A DNA stretch of 64,000 nucleotides from Cyathus striatus (taxonomy: Eukaryota; Basidiomycota; Agaricomycetes; Agaricales; Nidulariaceae): the NCBI GenBank assembly GCA_025738555.1, contig JAOVFP010000014.1, forward strand, positions 1,736,001 to 1,800,000, given 5' to 3'. The notes below the pieces were generated by a model. It saw only the letters and a list, made by a program, of their open reading frames with translations. It did not search any database and was not told where the DNA came from. The translations under genes and the position numbers were made by a program. Each line of letters opens with the position of its first letter. The first letter of the stretch is position 1. This document shows, one piece after another, positions 22,990 through 34,439 of this stretch.

Positions 22990-24727
22990 AAGGTAAGTTG
23001 CATAATTCGTCTTCATTTTCAAAATGTAATTGTTTATTAGATTTTAAACTACGATTTGGATCTAGTAGACGACAATCGCTCCGGTAATTGTCGTATGGTT
23101 GTCGTTGCTATTGGAGACGAGGAGGGGATACACGGTACATATATCACTAGCCAGTACTTTGTTACGAGTTGAAAGGCGACAGCGAAGAGCGTCAAAATAA
23201 AGTAACGAGAGGGAAGCATGATGGATTGATGGAGATCGGATGGTAGCGACAGGTGAAGGATGGTTGGGGAATGCACCCTGTATGCTAAGAATCGTTATCG
23301 AGGAGTTGCGTTGAGATGGCGTCCGTGCAATTGGACAATGAGATGCAGCAGGTGAGACTCCGAAAGGGCGCAGGCGAAGGTGATCTTCTAGGGAAATGAC
23401 ATGGCCCACGAGCCCATCTTATCCCCCACGTTCTTGAGTTATCTCATCGAAAGTCTCGCCAGCGCATACTCCAACCAAGGTTGAATTAGTATGGACTCCT
23501 ACATAGCCCTGCTTCCGCTCATCTTCCGTTATATCCTCTTTATCCATCACGTACTCGCCACCCCACATAACCTCCTCATCCCCACGGATCCTTCATCCTT
23601 TACAATCCCCCAACCCTCGCAGTCACATCACCTTGAGGTCTGTGGTAGGTCGGGTATTGTCGTCTCGAGCGTGGAGCGTGGTTGAGGAAGGAGGTCGTCG
23701 AGTGACATCGCAACAGTCGACGATATGCGAAGGTGTGGGGAAGAAGGATGGAAGGATGGTGGATACGAGAGCGTGGGGTAACAGCTGCTAGGAGAGGAAC
23801 GATGTTCGTATCATCCATCACGCCCTACTTCGTCTTCATGACCTTGACCCCCAGGTTCTCTTCGCCCCCCGTGCCGTCCCTATCTCATTGTCCACTTCCA
23901 ATATCACGTACTCCTCATCAGGATTATCCTTCGCACAAAAGGGACACCGAACTCTGGCGTGGGTGGGGAAGCAGCTTCGAATAGCATTCTGACTCAGGAC
24001 GAGACCAACAGGATGGGCTGATGAAGGCGAGGTGGCAACTGGTAGTAGATTAGTACTAAGCGATGGATGCCCCGTCGGGAGTGGAGAGTACATACCATAT
24101 ATATTAGTATTATAATGTAACTTGATGTAAATGTTCGAAGGTGAAGGGTACGTACCGTCGCACCGCGTGTCCCAGTTTCGTGGAAGCACAGTTTATGACG
24201 AGACTCTCGGGAGGATATACAAGAACATTCGATGACTACGCCGTTATGTGTCCATGAGGTGCAAAGGGGTGTTTACGACGAGCAAGTTCTCCTCAGTAAC
24301 TCTCCTCAGTAACAGTGATTGAGGGTATGAGATGGGTGACGGGCTAGTAATCGACATTTTCATTGCACCTTGACCTTGGCTGAGACCATTAACAACCTCA
24401 TTGACCAAGATTGAGAATGCTTACCATATACACGCGCTCTATACCTATCTGAGCTCTATCCTATCGTTTCCAACCGCCCACCCAGCTGGGAGTAGAACAC
24501 CTGTTGTTCATCAGGCATAAGAACAAGCTGTGGAAAGATGTCGATGAAGATGGCTAACGTCGATTGAGGTAGATGTGTCAGGGCGAGGCGTCGATAAACT
24601 ATGTTTGGAACATGTTCGTCGTTGGGGGATAGTCACAACATATGAACAGAGCGTGATGAACAGCGACGAGCGTGAGAAATCGGAACACGATACATACAGT
24701 AGTGCGCATTGGGCATTTATCTTAACA
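22990..24727. repeat. Trailing repeat block behind paralog 2
   Basis: Related to the blocks at 17160-20958, 48600-51050 and 56570-57491. Shared landmarks include TTTTAAACTACGATTTGG near 23040, GGATGATACGAAC-type sequence (inverse strand near 23800), ATTATAATGTAACTTGATG near 24110, and the terminal segment 24490-24720 (GCGCATTGGGC-type at about 24703). No continuous gene is supported. It is cut by the TIR element starting at 24735. Confidence 0.6.
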
Positions 24728-24734
24728 ACTGAGA

Positions 24735-27024
24735 CCCAGTCAAAAGTCGCGCAGGTCTGGTCCGGCCAGATCTCGCATTTCCGGGGAGGTCCGAGGTTTT
24801 ACTTTTAAAACGGCTTGCTTAGTTCTTGTTGTATTCGCCATTCGTGCAGTTTCATGCATTGTGCATTGTGCTCCCTTCGCCCTTTTGTGGCCCACTCAGG
24901 CTACGCTTGTTCTCCACTCTTTGCATGCCCTTCCCCACCCCTTCTGCATCCCTTCTTCTCTTCCACCTCAGCAACGATGCTAATGCCCCACCCAGGCCTG
25001 TATCCAACATCTCCAAGAACAATCCCTCAAAGCAGAACACCAAGCTCTAGCGGAACAACAAGCCCTCGAAGACCACATCCAAGCAGACATGCTGTGCCAG
25101 ATTGAGCAGCAGAAATCTTGTCATGGGCGAGGGAGAGCCAATATTGAAGCTACGGAGGTGCAGTATCAGTATCAGGATGATGAGGAGGGGTTGAATGCTG
25201 AGGGTATGGAGGGGGATGGGTTAGGGTTGAGGTTGGTACAGGTTGGGGTGGGGGAGAGGGAGGAGGGAGGGATATGATTACGGAGCATTTTGGTGTTGTT
25301 GAAGTTGATAAGGAACGGAAGTTTAGTTCTGTTAGGCTTTTTCATTCTAGACAAGTTACCCCCTTCCCCCTTTTGACCTAACTAACACACCTTTCAGACA
25401 GACTAGGAACAACATACACAACATATCCAATCCTGGATGACTCCTCCCTCCTCACACCCCCTCTGGAACTCTTTGTTGTGACTTTCAATGCGCCATATTA
25501 TGTGCAGAGTCAGGGGAGGAAGAAGCTGAGGCAGGTCAAAGTGGAGATTCTGTGCCTCATTGGGATATGATATGCCAATCTCTTAAGTGCATATGCTGTG
25601 AAGCTGAATCTACCCACTGGTGGGTATGATTCAGGAGACCCACCCACCAGTACTTTTTCTGGGAGTTTTCCCGATATGCTTAGTGGGTATGCTTCTTATC
25701 AGGCAAGTGGGAGTGGGTATCCAGGTTCAGTGGGAGTGTATAAAGATGGTACAAAGGCAGGGGCATATCTGCAACTTATGGTCCTGGCAGAACATGTCCA
25801 GTTTGGGCATTTTGCATAGGAATATTAGGTTCATGGATGTCTTTATTGGTATGTTGTTATGCTTTACTGATGATGCCTCTTACTAATGTGGTTGTAGATG
25901 GGAAGGGTGATTGTAAAGTTGGAGACTTTGGTTTGGCTACTTTCAGTCTGGCTGCTGTTGATCCTTCCAATGTGTCCCCTCATGTTGTGATTCCAGATGC
26001 AGAGATGACTCTTGGTGGGTATTCTTCATTGCATGCTGTACATTGTCTGATGCAAAGCAGAGGTCAGAATGCACTTGTACATTGCACTGGAAATGCTGTC
26101 CAGGAAACAAGGACCAAGGAATTATACATTTCTTTTATCTGGTCTTAATCATCATGACTAACTAGGTGGTAGATTGTGTTCTTCGAGATGAATTACCAGT
26201 TCTCTACTGGCTCTGAGTGTATTGCTGTCCTAGAGGATTTGTGCAAGCTGGGTATCCTGTTCCTGCCTGGCTGGCAGCATCATCAGTCCCAGCAGAAAGA
26301 TTGTAAGTGTGTGTTTCTGTGTATTGTATGGAGGCTTATTGTGCTGTTGTTATTAGCTGGCTGCTGCAGCATGAGCCAGATGATGGGCCTACTGCCCTTG
26401 AGTTGTCCCAAAGTTCACTGCCATTCCAAGCCCCACTTTGCTGCCCCAGCCAAGCCTACTGCAAGTTCTTTTCATCTTCTCCTACTATATTTTCTTACTT
26501 GATTTATTAAAGGAATATGATGCATGTCTGAAGAAGAAACAATCAACATGAGTTGCTGTCTGCTGATATGGCATCATATGTACATGTTTTTTCAGGAACC
26601 CATGACAATATTGCTCTTCTAGGACACTTTGGTGAGAAACTGTCAGTCACCTGCCCAATATACTCATAGTTATTTGCTGTTTAATAGCTTTGGCTGTTTA
26701 CTGTGGTTTCTGCTTCTTGGTACATTGTACTGTTGTATTTTCTTGGGCCTAGCATGGCTTTCAGGTGGGATATTATGCATTTTTTCTAAGTGCTATTGAG
26801 TATCTATAGTGTACAGATGATTCTGTTAATTCCTGTACATTACTGTAATAAAGTGAAGTTGCTGTAATATGAATATGTGTATCATGTCAGATAAGAACTG
26901 TTGGGAACTGTTTTCAATCTAGAAAAGAGGACAAAATCAGGAAAAATCTGAAAATTGCAGAATGTCAGATGCATCTGTAATTTCCAGATGTTGCTGGACC
27001 AGACCTGCATGACTTTTGACTGGG
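24735..27024 (+). mobile_element. TIR element carrying a GCN2-type kinase fragment
   Basis: The ends begin CCCAGTCAAAAGTC at 24735 and finish with its complement at 27024. The 29-bp repeats, ending in GCAGGTCTGGTCC, differ at only two positions. They are flanked by ACTGAGA at 24728-24734 and 27025-27031, a 7-bp exact duplication (8 bp if one flanking base has changed). No transposase is seen. Almost all the interior is accounted for by the decayed kinase. The superfamily is not certain: hAT-like or another 8-bp-duplication superfamily is possible. Confidence 0.78.
24990..26504 (+). pseudogene. GCN2-type eIF2-alpha kinase fragment
   Basis: Kinases of this type phosphorylate eIF2-alpha in amino-acid starvation. 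Visible in order: a glutamine-rich coil (LQEQSLKAEHQALAEQQ, about 25010-25110) as found after the RWD domain; VRLFHSRQ and the pseudokinase part (LELFVVTFNAPYYVQSQGRK, AVKLNLPTGG, about 25340-25640); then the true kinase C-lobe. There, ILHRNIRFMDVFI (about 25800-25845) is joined across an intron to DGKGDCKVGDFGLATFS (about 25900), followed by LYIALEMLSRKQGPRN, IVFFEMNYQFSTGSE and LLQHEPDDGPTALELSQSS near 26360-26420. The HRD catalytic aspartate is asparagine, the APE proline is leucine, and several stops and frameshifts occur. The RWD, kinase N-lobe and HisRS-like domains are missing. It is a non-functional copy inside a transposon, not the native gene. Confidence 0.78.
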
Positions 27025-27031
27025 ACTGAGA

Positions 27032-29606
27032 TTCTGCTCAATTTCAAAACTGAGTGAGCCCCAAGGGGGAATCACTACAAACATTTTGGACAGAGGGGTC
27101 AGATTATTTGCTAAGGCTGTCTTGCTCTACCCTACCTATCCACCATGTGAATATATTTCCATGTATAGATGTGTTAGTCATCTTTCAAAGTGGCTGGTGA
27201 TTTTGGGCAAATTGGATTGAATTGGATTGAATTGACTGGATTTTTAAAGCAAAGCATTAGTCAATGTAAGTAAGTACTGGGAATTGCCAACTGTGTTGGC
27301 AGCAACCTTGCTTGGGAAAAGGTTGTTGCATGAGCATTTTTGGTAGTTTGTCAAGTATTAAGCTGGTTTGTTTGAGTAGTTAAGTACAGTATAGGGCTAA
27401 CAATGTTGAATGGTGTACAGTTTTCAAGATTAAGGGTGTTGACAAAGTGAAAGGAACAAGAAAGTGTCATTGAGAGTTGTTATTTACAGAGGAGGTTCAA
27501 TGAGAACTCTCTGCTGTCAGAGATGGCAGTGGCAAGTTAGGAGGAATAGGTGAAAGAGGGAGATGAGAGTAAACTTCCACTGTGACATTTGATGAGATGG
27601 TGACAGTAGTTAGCAGGATAGATATGCTTGATGTCCATCAATGTTCTAAATAGCTGGTCCATGAGCACCATAAGGTATTGGGACTGCATTGTTAGCAAGT
27701 GGCCTCAATGGTAAGAGGACAGTTCAACATATTAGGGAGTAGCCTATGTATTTGGAAGGAACTGTAGATTTATTCTAGTGGATAGAAAAGTTAGAATTGG
27801 GAAGTTGAGATATAAAGATATTAGAATAATACAAACACTAGTGACTAAACAATTCATGTTTCAAGCCAAGTCAGGAAGCAAAGGAGGGACCAGGTAAATT
27901 GAGTCTGTCTCACTTGTATGTGGCATTGTTAAGAAGTGAGGCTAGATACTTGAGCTTGTACAAGCCTTCCTTGAAGGTTCTTGTTGTCGATATGGGTCTC
28001 CTTTAAGGCAGCAAGAAGAAGGGCCTTGTTCTCAGTCTGGGGTGTTATTGAGAGGAAGTCTATGATCATGGTGGAGGGTGGTTCTATTGGTTGTGATAAC
28101 ATGTGAACCATGGGTGATGAAGAAGTAACAGCCACAGGGCACAAAATGAACAGAATAGTTCGAGATTTTAATGATGCAATATTTATGCAAGCACATGATC
28201 TGGAACTACTGGAGGAGGAGGATGGAAAGGCTAGACAGAGGCACTAGGCTGCAATGGGAAGATTTTAAGCAGAAAAGGGACAGAGAGACACAGTGGGGGG
28301 TAAACTTATGGATTGATTACTCATGTAATGAAAGCACACTACATTGAGTATCCATACCTGCATTATTGTACCAATGGCAACATCCAGCCTAAAATGCAAC
28401 TATCCATGGCCCAAACAGTGTGGAACAATCAGACCACAACAAATGATGGGACCAATAGCCACAGAGGTATAGATAAACAGATGATCCAAGCAGTCAAGTA
28501 TAGCAGCCAGGAGTTTCAGAGAACACTCCAAAATGAAGACATAGGCTGGACACAGCCTGCAGCATTGTGAGGACAGCAATGACAAACATCTTCATGCAGT
28601 AAACCAAGGAGACCAAAGTTCAGAATGGAGAAACCAGGGCCATGCACTGAATCAGTGCACCAAGGGACAAGCCATTACTTGAATGTGCACCAAATATCCG
28701 CAAAGCAATCACAAACAACCAAGGGAACACAAGGTGCAAGAGGGCCACCTTGGACAACCCAGAATGCTGTTGACACACTTACAGCATGAGAAAACCACAG
28801 CATGAAATTGAACATACCACAACACTATGCCAATGAATGTGGGCATGGCACACACATTCACAGATGACAACACTGAGACACATTTGAAAAGGATGGCCAT
28901 TAGACAGTGTGCCAAAAAACAGGAAGTAGAGTATGAAAATAAAGGGATGCAACAGTGCTCAAAGGCAGGTGGAGTAAATAATCTTGGAATAAATGAACTT
29001 CAATGAAGAGCTCAAGAAGAGCTGTAGACTACTAAATAGTACCATAGAGATCTCAACACGGCAGTCACAGGACACAATCACATGTACACACATGCAGGTC
29101 AAAAAGTGAACCCAATTATGTCCCAGAGAGAAACCTTGCCAAGCAAGGTGATTAACATCTTTCACCCACAGAAATGAAATCAACAATTCTAGATCCCAGT
29201 ATCTGCATTCTAACCAGATCATGTACATAACCAGCAAAAACTTTTCAGCATGGGGGAAATGTTGACTGCCATGCAAACTTGATGCAAATGCTGTTGCACT
29301 CAGTTGGGATACTAGACTTGCAGGGGATGAACATAAACTTCTACTTACACTCCATGTGATTAAGGGCACGATGAACTCTCTGAACCAATTTTAAACTTCA
29401 ACCTAGCACATGACATTATCTAGGATACACTGACAGCATGTAGTGCATGCAACACTGCACCTTCTCCTTCTTCTCACCTTCCTTTTCATAATATCTGCTT
29501 CTTTCCAGTGTCATATGTCCCTTGTTACTCATGCTTATCCCTGGAACCTCTAGCTAATATAAAGTCTTGATGCTTACCTCTCTTACATTCCCATATGCAC
29601 CAAACA
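27032..29606. other. CpG-depleted sequence without recognised genes
   Basis: CpG is almost absent. A short minus-strand frame at 27929-28144 (ENKALLLAALKETHIDNKNL) looks like a coiled-coil tail of the kind seen in fungal transposon ORFs. A minus-strand stretch at about 29090-29250 (YVHDLVRMQILGSRIVDFIS) also has protein-like composition. Neither can be assigned. Confidence 0.4.
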
Positions 29607-31802
29607 ATGCAGCTAATCCAAGCTCTAATCCTGTTCACGGTCCCTCTCCCAGTCTTCTCTCTATGGCCAATACCTAAATCCCTACAGACTGGTACTTCAT
29701 TCCTCAACTCTCTTCCAGCTTTGACATCAATCTGGACTTGGATGATGCTCCCAGTGACCTTTCTGATGCTACCTTGTGAACACTAACCCACATCTGATCC
29801 AACAAGCTTGAGCAACTTACCATTGGGAGAGGTGCAAATGACGCCAAAGCAATCTTGAGTGCACATTCCATTTCTTGATTGTCTGTATCTCTCTCCAAAG
29901 GAGTGACTGTGAGACCCATTGCACAAGAGGCAGTGCAGCCCCTTGGAAAGAGGAGTGAAGGATACTCTCTTACTGTTCTGGCTGACAGATCCCAAGCAAC
30001 ACTGACAGCTAACTTGACCTTGGGTCTCCTCAGGGGGTTAACCACTTTCAAGTAGCTATGGTACACTCAGGGAGATACTATTCATGCCTTCCAAACACCT
30101 GTAAAGATTACAAATGACACTCTGGCCTATGTATGCATACTCATTATATCTCTGTAACTAGCCTACTAACACACATGCAGCCATATCACAGTCTTATTCT
30201 TGATACAGCCAGGAACTTGTAAGCCTTTATTATACAGCCTATGGATCTTAGGTACTCACTGTGTGATATCAGCTTTGCAGCAGCAGGCATCAAAAGAACC
30301 CTGGATGCAATAAGCATGGTCAAGGTTCACTTTTCTTAATGTATCAATCAAAACCCCTTAACAATAAATAATGTAGATGAGCATGTTCCATTGGCATGTG
30401 ACTGATTCTCAGAGTTTCCTGCTCAAGATCCCTGGGTTCACAGATGTTGCCCAGAAGGGTGCCTATTTGATGATGCAATTGTATTCTACTTTGGATGTAC
30501 AGAGTATTGTTTTGTATGCTGCTAAGGTATATCTCCTTAACTGGAATATTTCACCAATGTTGCTAATACCTCCCCTCTGTGGCTTGATAGCAAGGGATAG
30601 ATGTCTTGGTGGTAAGTCTGCTATGAGAATCTTGAAGAACTTGTGCTCAACAACACAAAGGAAATTGATATGCCAGGCCACTCAGGAAGCATTTCCACAG
30701 CCCACCAAGAGCATATTGCATGCCCACAAGCTACCCCCTGGAGTTCATTCGCAGCAGAACCACCATCAGACCAGCTTTGACTGGCATCTCCAGTCACCAT
30801 CAACTTCACCACAAGCATGCTTACTGCTATCATGAAGATGTTACCATCTACATTATTCAGCACCAGAGGAGATGAAGTGAACAACAATTGTTATGCACAG
30901 GATGCTCCTATGCAAGCAAAGTTGAAGGCTTCTAATCAAACATTGGAGCATGCCTTGAATACATTTACAAAGGTTACACAGAAGTCATTGATTGATCTTG
31001 GGAAGACACCTGTTGTTTGGGAAGGTGGGTGTTGCATTGGGACTGTGGTGCAGTTGCTAAAACAGTTGTTGAAGAGATGGCTTTGGAGCATAATATTACA
31101 TTGGCCAATCAAATGGTGGTAATGTCAGTACCCACCTACTATCATGTAAATGTGTTGCTCATGTTATGTATAGCATTTGGATATCTTCTCAGAATGCTGC
31201 AGCTGTTGCTGCTAAGAACTTGCATGTCGTTCATGGGCCATCAGACTACTTCTACTTGGTAGGTACTATTTTTAGCCCAAGCTTGAATACAACATAAATA
31301 CACATATAGGATTGTGGGGCTGGTGAATGGATTGGAAATGATCCTTCTGGGAACAGCTGGTGTGATCCATTCAAGACATGGCAGAAAGTGTATACTTTCA
31401 ATCCCCTCACCAATATTCCAGCTCAGAAAACCCTCCTCATTCTCAGTGGTAAGCATATTAGATTTCTTCTTACTCATCTCACTGATAATCACAGGCCAAC
31501 AACTCTTATGGACTGAACAATCCTTGCCTGAGAATGTTGATTCCATAGTCTGGCCCTGTGCTGCAAGTTCTGCTGAGGCATGCACATTGCATCCCCTTTC
31601 ATATTGGCTAATACCACATCTTATACTTTTTAACTAGGTATTTTGGACTGGTCCAACACTCCCTGACAGGACACCTCTCAGCATCGAAACCACCTTACCC
31701 CATCTACATGACATTGGGTATTATATGGTACAAAGAGGAATCAAGGCCATTGCCCTACAGCCTCAGTGGTGTGCTCTACTTCCTGGTGCATGTGATGGGT
31801 AA
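29607..31802 (+). pseudogene. GH20 beta-N-acetylhexosaminidase, heavily decayed
   Basis: Secreted enzymes of this family remove terminal GlcNAc from chitin oligomers. The start MQLIQALILFTVPLPVFSLW is a signal peptide followed by the family's WPIPKSLQTG. Then come the N-terminal domain (LTLGLLRGLTTF, about 30020-30055), LLLDTARN, MSMFHWHVTDSQSF at 30377, DVQSIVLYAAK, VEIDMPGHSGS in another frame near 30670, the catalytic pair as STRGDEVNNN near 30855 (normally GGDE), TPVVWEG near 31010, PTYYHVN/DYFYLDCGAGEW, and the C-terminal SIVWPCAASSAE and ALQPQWCALLPGACDG before TAA at 31800. Introns can be placed at several GT/AG sites. Stops and frame changes occur throughout, and the G-to-R change abuts the catalytic acid pair. 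CpG is nearly absent, consistent with decay in methylated chromatin. Confidence 0.8.
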
Positions 31803-31908
31803 ATTCAGGTTTAGTATAATGTGGGAGGTGTGAGCCTTGCAGATAGATAAAAGTACACTTTCCTTTTGCTTTGCCCTGCCTTGCATAACTTATTCTCACT
31901 GGTTCCAG

Positions 31909-32260
31909 ATTTGGGTTCATTGCTTTCTGTTCATGGCCAGAGATTTAATATTCACTCCTTTGGTCAGGCATGTTATTTGTTGATGACTGGGGAAGATCTT
32001 AGGAATCAATAAAAGATATCATTAACTATCACACTTGCTCAGCTGAATGTTGAATACTGCACCAAAGTCACTATTGATGAAGAGTTAAATGCATTTAGAC
32101 TACATAAAAGGCTTGGAGAGCATTGGGGCCATGGTTTTTAGAAGGCTATTGAGGGACTGGATGGTTGACAAGGAAGCAAGTATGCTTTGTTAGAGCTCCC
32201 ACTATGCCATCTTCACAGTCTATATCCAGTGTTGGTCTCATGTAAATTAATATATAGAGG
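31909..32260 (+). pseudogene. Unassigned coding-like frame
   Basis: After a plausible acceptor (TTCCAG at 31908) one frame reads LGSLLSVHGQRFNIHSFGQ, CYLLMTGEDLRNQ and LNVEYCTKVTIDEELNAFRL with a few TAA/TAG/TGA interruptions but no frameshift. The pattern fits a nonsense-riddled exon. It is not part of GH20 proteins. Family not recognised. Confidence 0.3.
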
Positions 32261-32639
32261 GTAAAGGAAGATGGACCTTAGCATATAGTGATTGCATGAC
32301 CTCCCCCACTTGTTCTGATGTATCAATTGCTGCACCATACAGGTTCTATGTCGAGCAATGAATATTAACATCTGACATGTAGAGAAAGTGAAATACACAT
32401 CTACTTTGGGCTCATCAAAACTAGCAGACAACCTTTCCCTTGATGGAAAACACTGTAAATTCAATTCTTGATGTCACAATGCTGAGAGCACTAAAGGTAG
32501 GTACAACATCATGAGAATACTGTACAATTTCTGCGGGACTATCTACTGAATTTCTAATTTCAAGTTGCAAGTGTCACAATTCATATCACATACTGATTAC
32601 TTCTCTTCCTCAATGCTTGATTCAATTCAATAAACTGAC

Positions 32640-33480
32640 AATATTGCCTTCTCCTTCTCCAAGACCTTCATTGGAAACTTAGTATGAAGACTTTCAATGA
32701 TAGCAATGATCTCGTCATATATACCATCCTTCATTGCTAACCAATATGTTCTTCCTATTGTCAACTATTGCATAAATGTGAAAAATATTGTGAACCATTT
32801 TCCAATTTCTTTTTCATCTGTAAGCCCAGACAGATAGATGTACACAGCTTTTAAGAATTTGAGCATAACCTGCTTCAGTTCAGTTGCTTTGGATGATTGT
32901 GACATTTGGTAGTTCTATTTGAAATTTTGAATAAAAACATGTAGGCCAAGCCATGTGAAGGTGAAGTCAGCACCTGCAATAACATGGCACATAAGAGCTC
33001 ATAAGATTTGAATTGACATTGATTCATCTGGCATTCAAACAAAGTAAGTTTCATGTGCATATAATCAAAAGTGTAACTTGCCATGCAGTATATCACTCCA
33101 ATCAATATGATAATGCTCAATGTCCAGAAAGCAACCAAGAAATTTCTTACCCTCTGGAAAGCAATCTAGAGCAGTAATAAAGCAATGTATGGTGCATCTG
33201 CTAAGAAGTTTGCTGTGGAGAGGTAGAAATGCTTCTGTGTACATTGTTGCTAAAATAGCTTGCATGCTCTCCTCATATGCCTCTTTACAAATGTTTGTTG
33301 CTCCTATAGAATTGTATAATCTTTCTGCAATAAAAAGCATTGGGTAAAATTTCAGCTATAAGCTCTAAACTGTCTGGTATCTTCACATCTTGGCAATATA
33401 GTAGCTGGAAATTTTCTTGATAGACCTATGATCAAAAGCATTGGCCCTTTGAAGCATAATCAATGGATAAAATAAAAATA
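32640..33480 (-). pseudogene. Unassigned decayed gene, helical protein
   Basis: On the minus strand, VYQENFQLLYCQDVKIPDSLELIAEILP is followed by AERLYNSIGATNICKEAYEES, ILATMYTEAFLPLHSKLL and ITALDCFPEG, then a plausible intron (GTAAGAAATTTC), VMLKFLKAVYIYLSG and MKDGIYDEIIAIIESLHTKF. The Leu-rich helical spacing suggests an alpha-solenoid-like protein, but I cannot name it. Several stops interrupt the frames. Confidence 0.35.
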
Positions 33481-33501
33481 AGTCTCAAGTCCCATGTGAA
33501 A

Positions 33502-34430
33502 TCATAGAGTATCTCCAGTATCCCTCCTCATGTGTGCACAAGAGGGTAAAAAGGCAAGGAAATTGTTGGGAACTGTCAAAAAATCCCATTGATAACTATT
33601 GATGATAATATTTCTTGTTCCTGCATCTCTTCCCAGAAACGCTTGAGTAAGGAAAGCTTGAAGTGTTAAAAATGGATGTCTGACTGGAATGGTTAACACA
33701 AATGAGAGTGCAGGATCCAGCATCTTTGGCAGACAAAGAGAATCATCCAGTGCCACCATGACTCAGAAACTGATCCAACAACTCCACTTCTCTCTAACTG
33801 TACTTCCAAACCAGTATGAATATGGATTGAGGTGTTTGACATTTCTGTCAAGCACACAACAGATGGGGTATATGATGATGGGCATAAAGATAGACAAGAC
33901 AGTGCCAGCAAGCAGCAGCAGCTTGACCACAGCAAAAATAACAGCACAAATGAAGAAGGCTACAATGATCACACGAGAAAAGGCCCAGTAACTCATCAGC
34001 CTTTCAAAGAAACCATATTCTTCAAAAATAAGTTTTGAATTGGGAGGACTTGTCTTGCAACACCTTTTAGCCATCTTTTTATAGTGTAATATAATCATGG
34101 TGGTGATGACTAAGTGCATGCTTGACAATATCATGTACCAATGAAATAGCAAATATTTCTAGGAGGTTGTAGTAAGACAATGCATTCCTATTCAACCACA
34201 CCTACTTACCAATGGGAACAACCCCACAGTTACCAACACATGGTAGCAAATAGGGTGAATAAGCTCCTTTCATGAAAGAGAGCATTGATCATCATCAGGA
34301 TAAGGACAATAGAGATCATGGTATTTGATTCAATCATGAATGTCCACATAAATGAGCTCACAGATTTCTGAGCATTGGCTCTTATCGACATCTGGCCAGA
34401 CAGCTTGGGCAGCCATTGTTTAAAGGCTAA
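33502..34430 (-). pseudogene. Unassigned decayed multi-pass membrane protein
   Basis: Minus-strand hydrophobic segments occur in series: MISIVLILMMINALF (about 34310), a segment near 34100, VIIVAFFICAVIFAVVKLLLLAG and SIFMPIIIYPICCVLD, then YWFGSTVREKW and a more polar part ending at 33502. Donors such as GTAAGTAGG near 34200 suggest introns. Frames shift between segments. No family recognised; it may pair with the remnant just downstream on the same strand. Confidence 0.33.
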
Positions 34431-34439
34431 TACAGGTCA

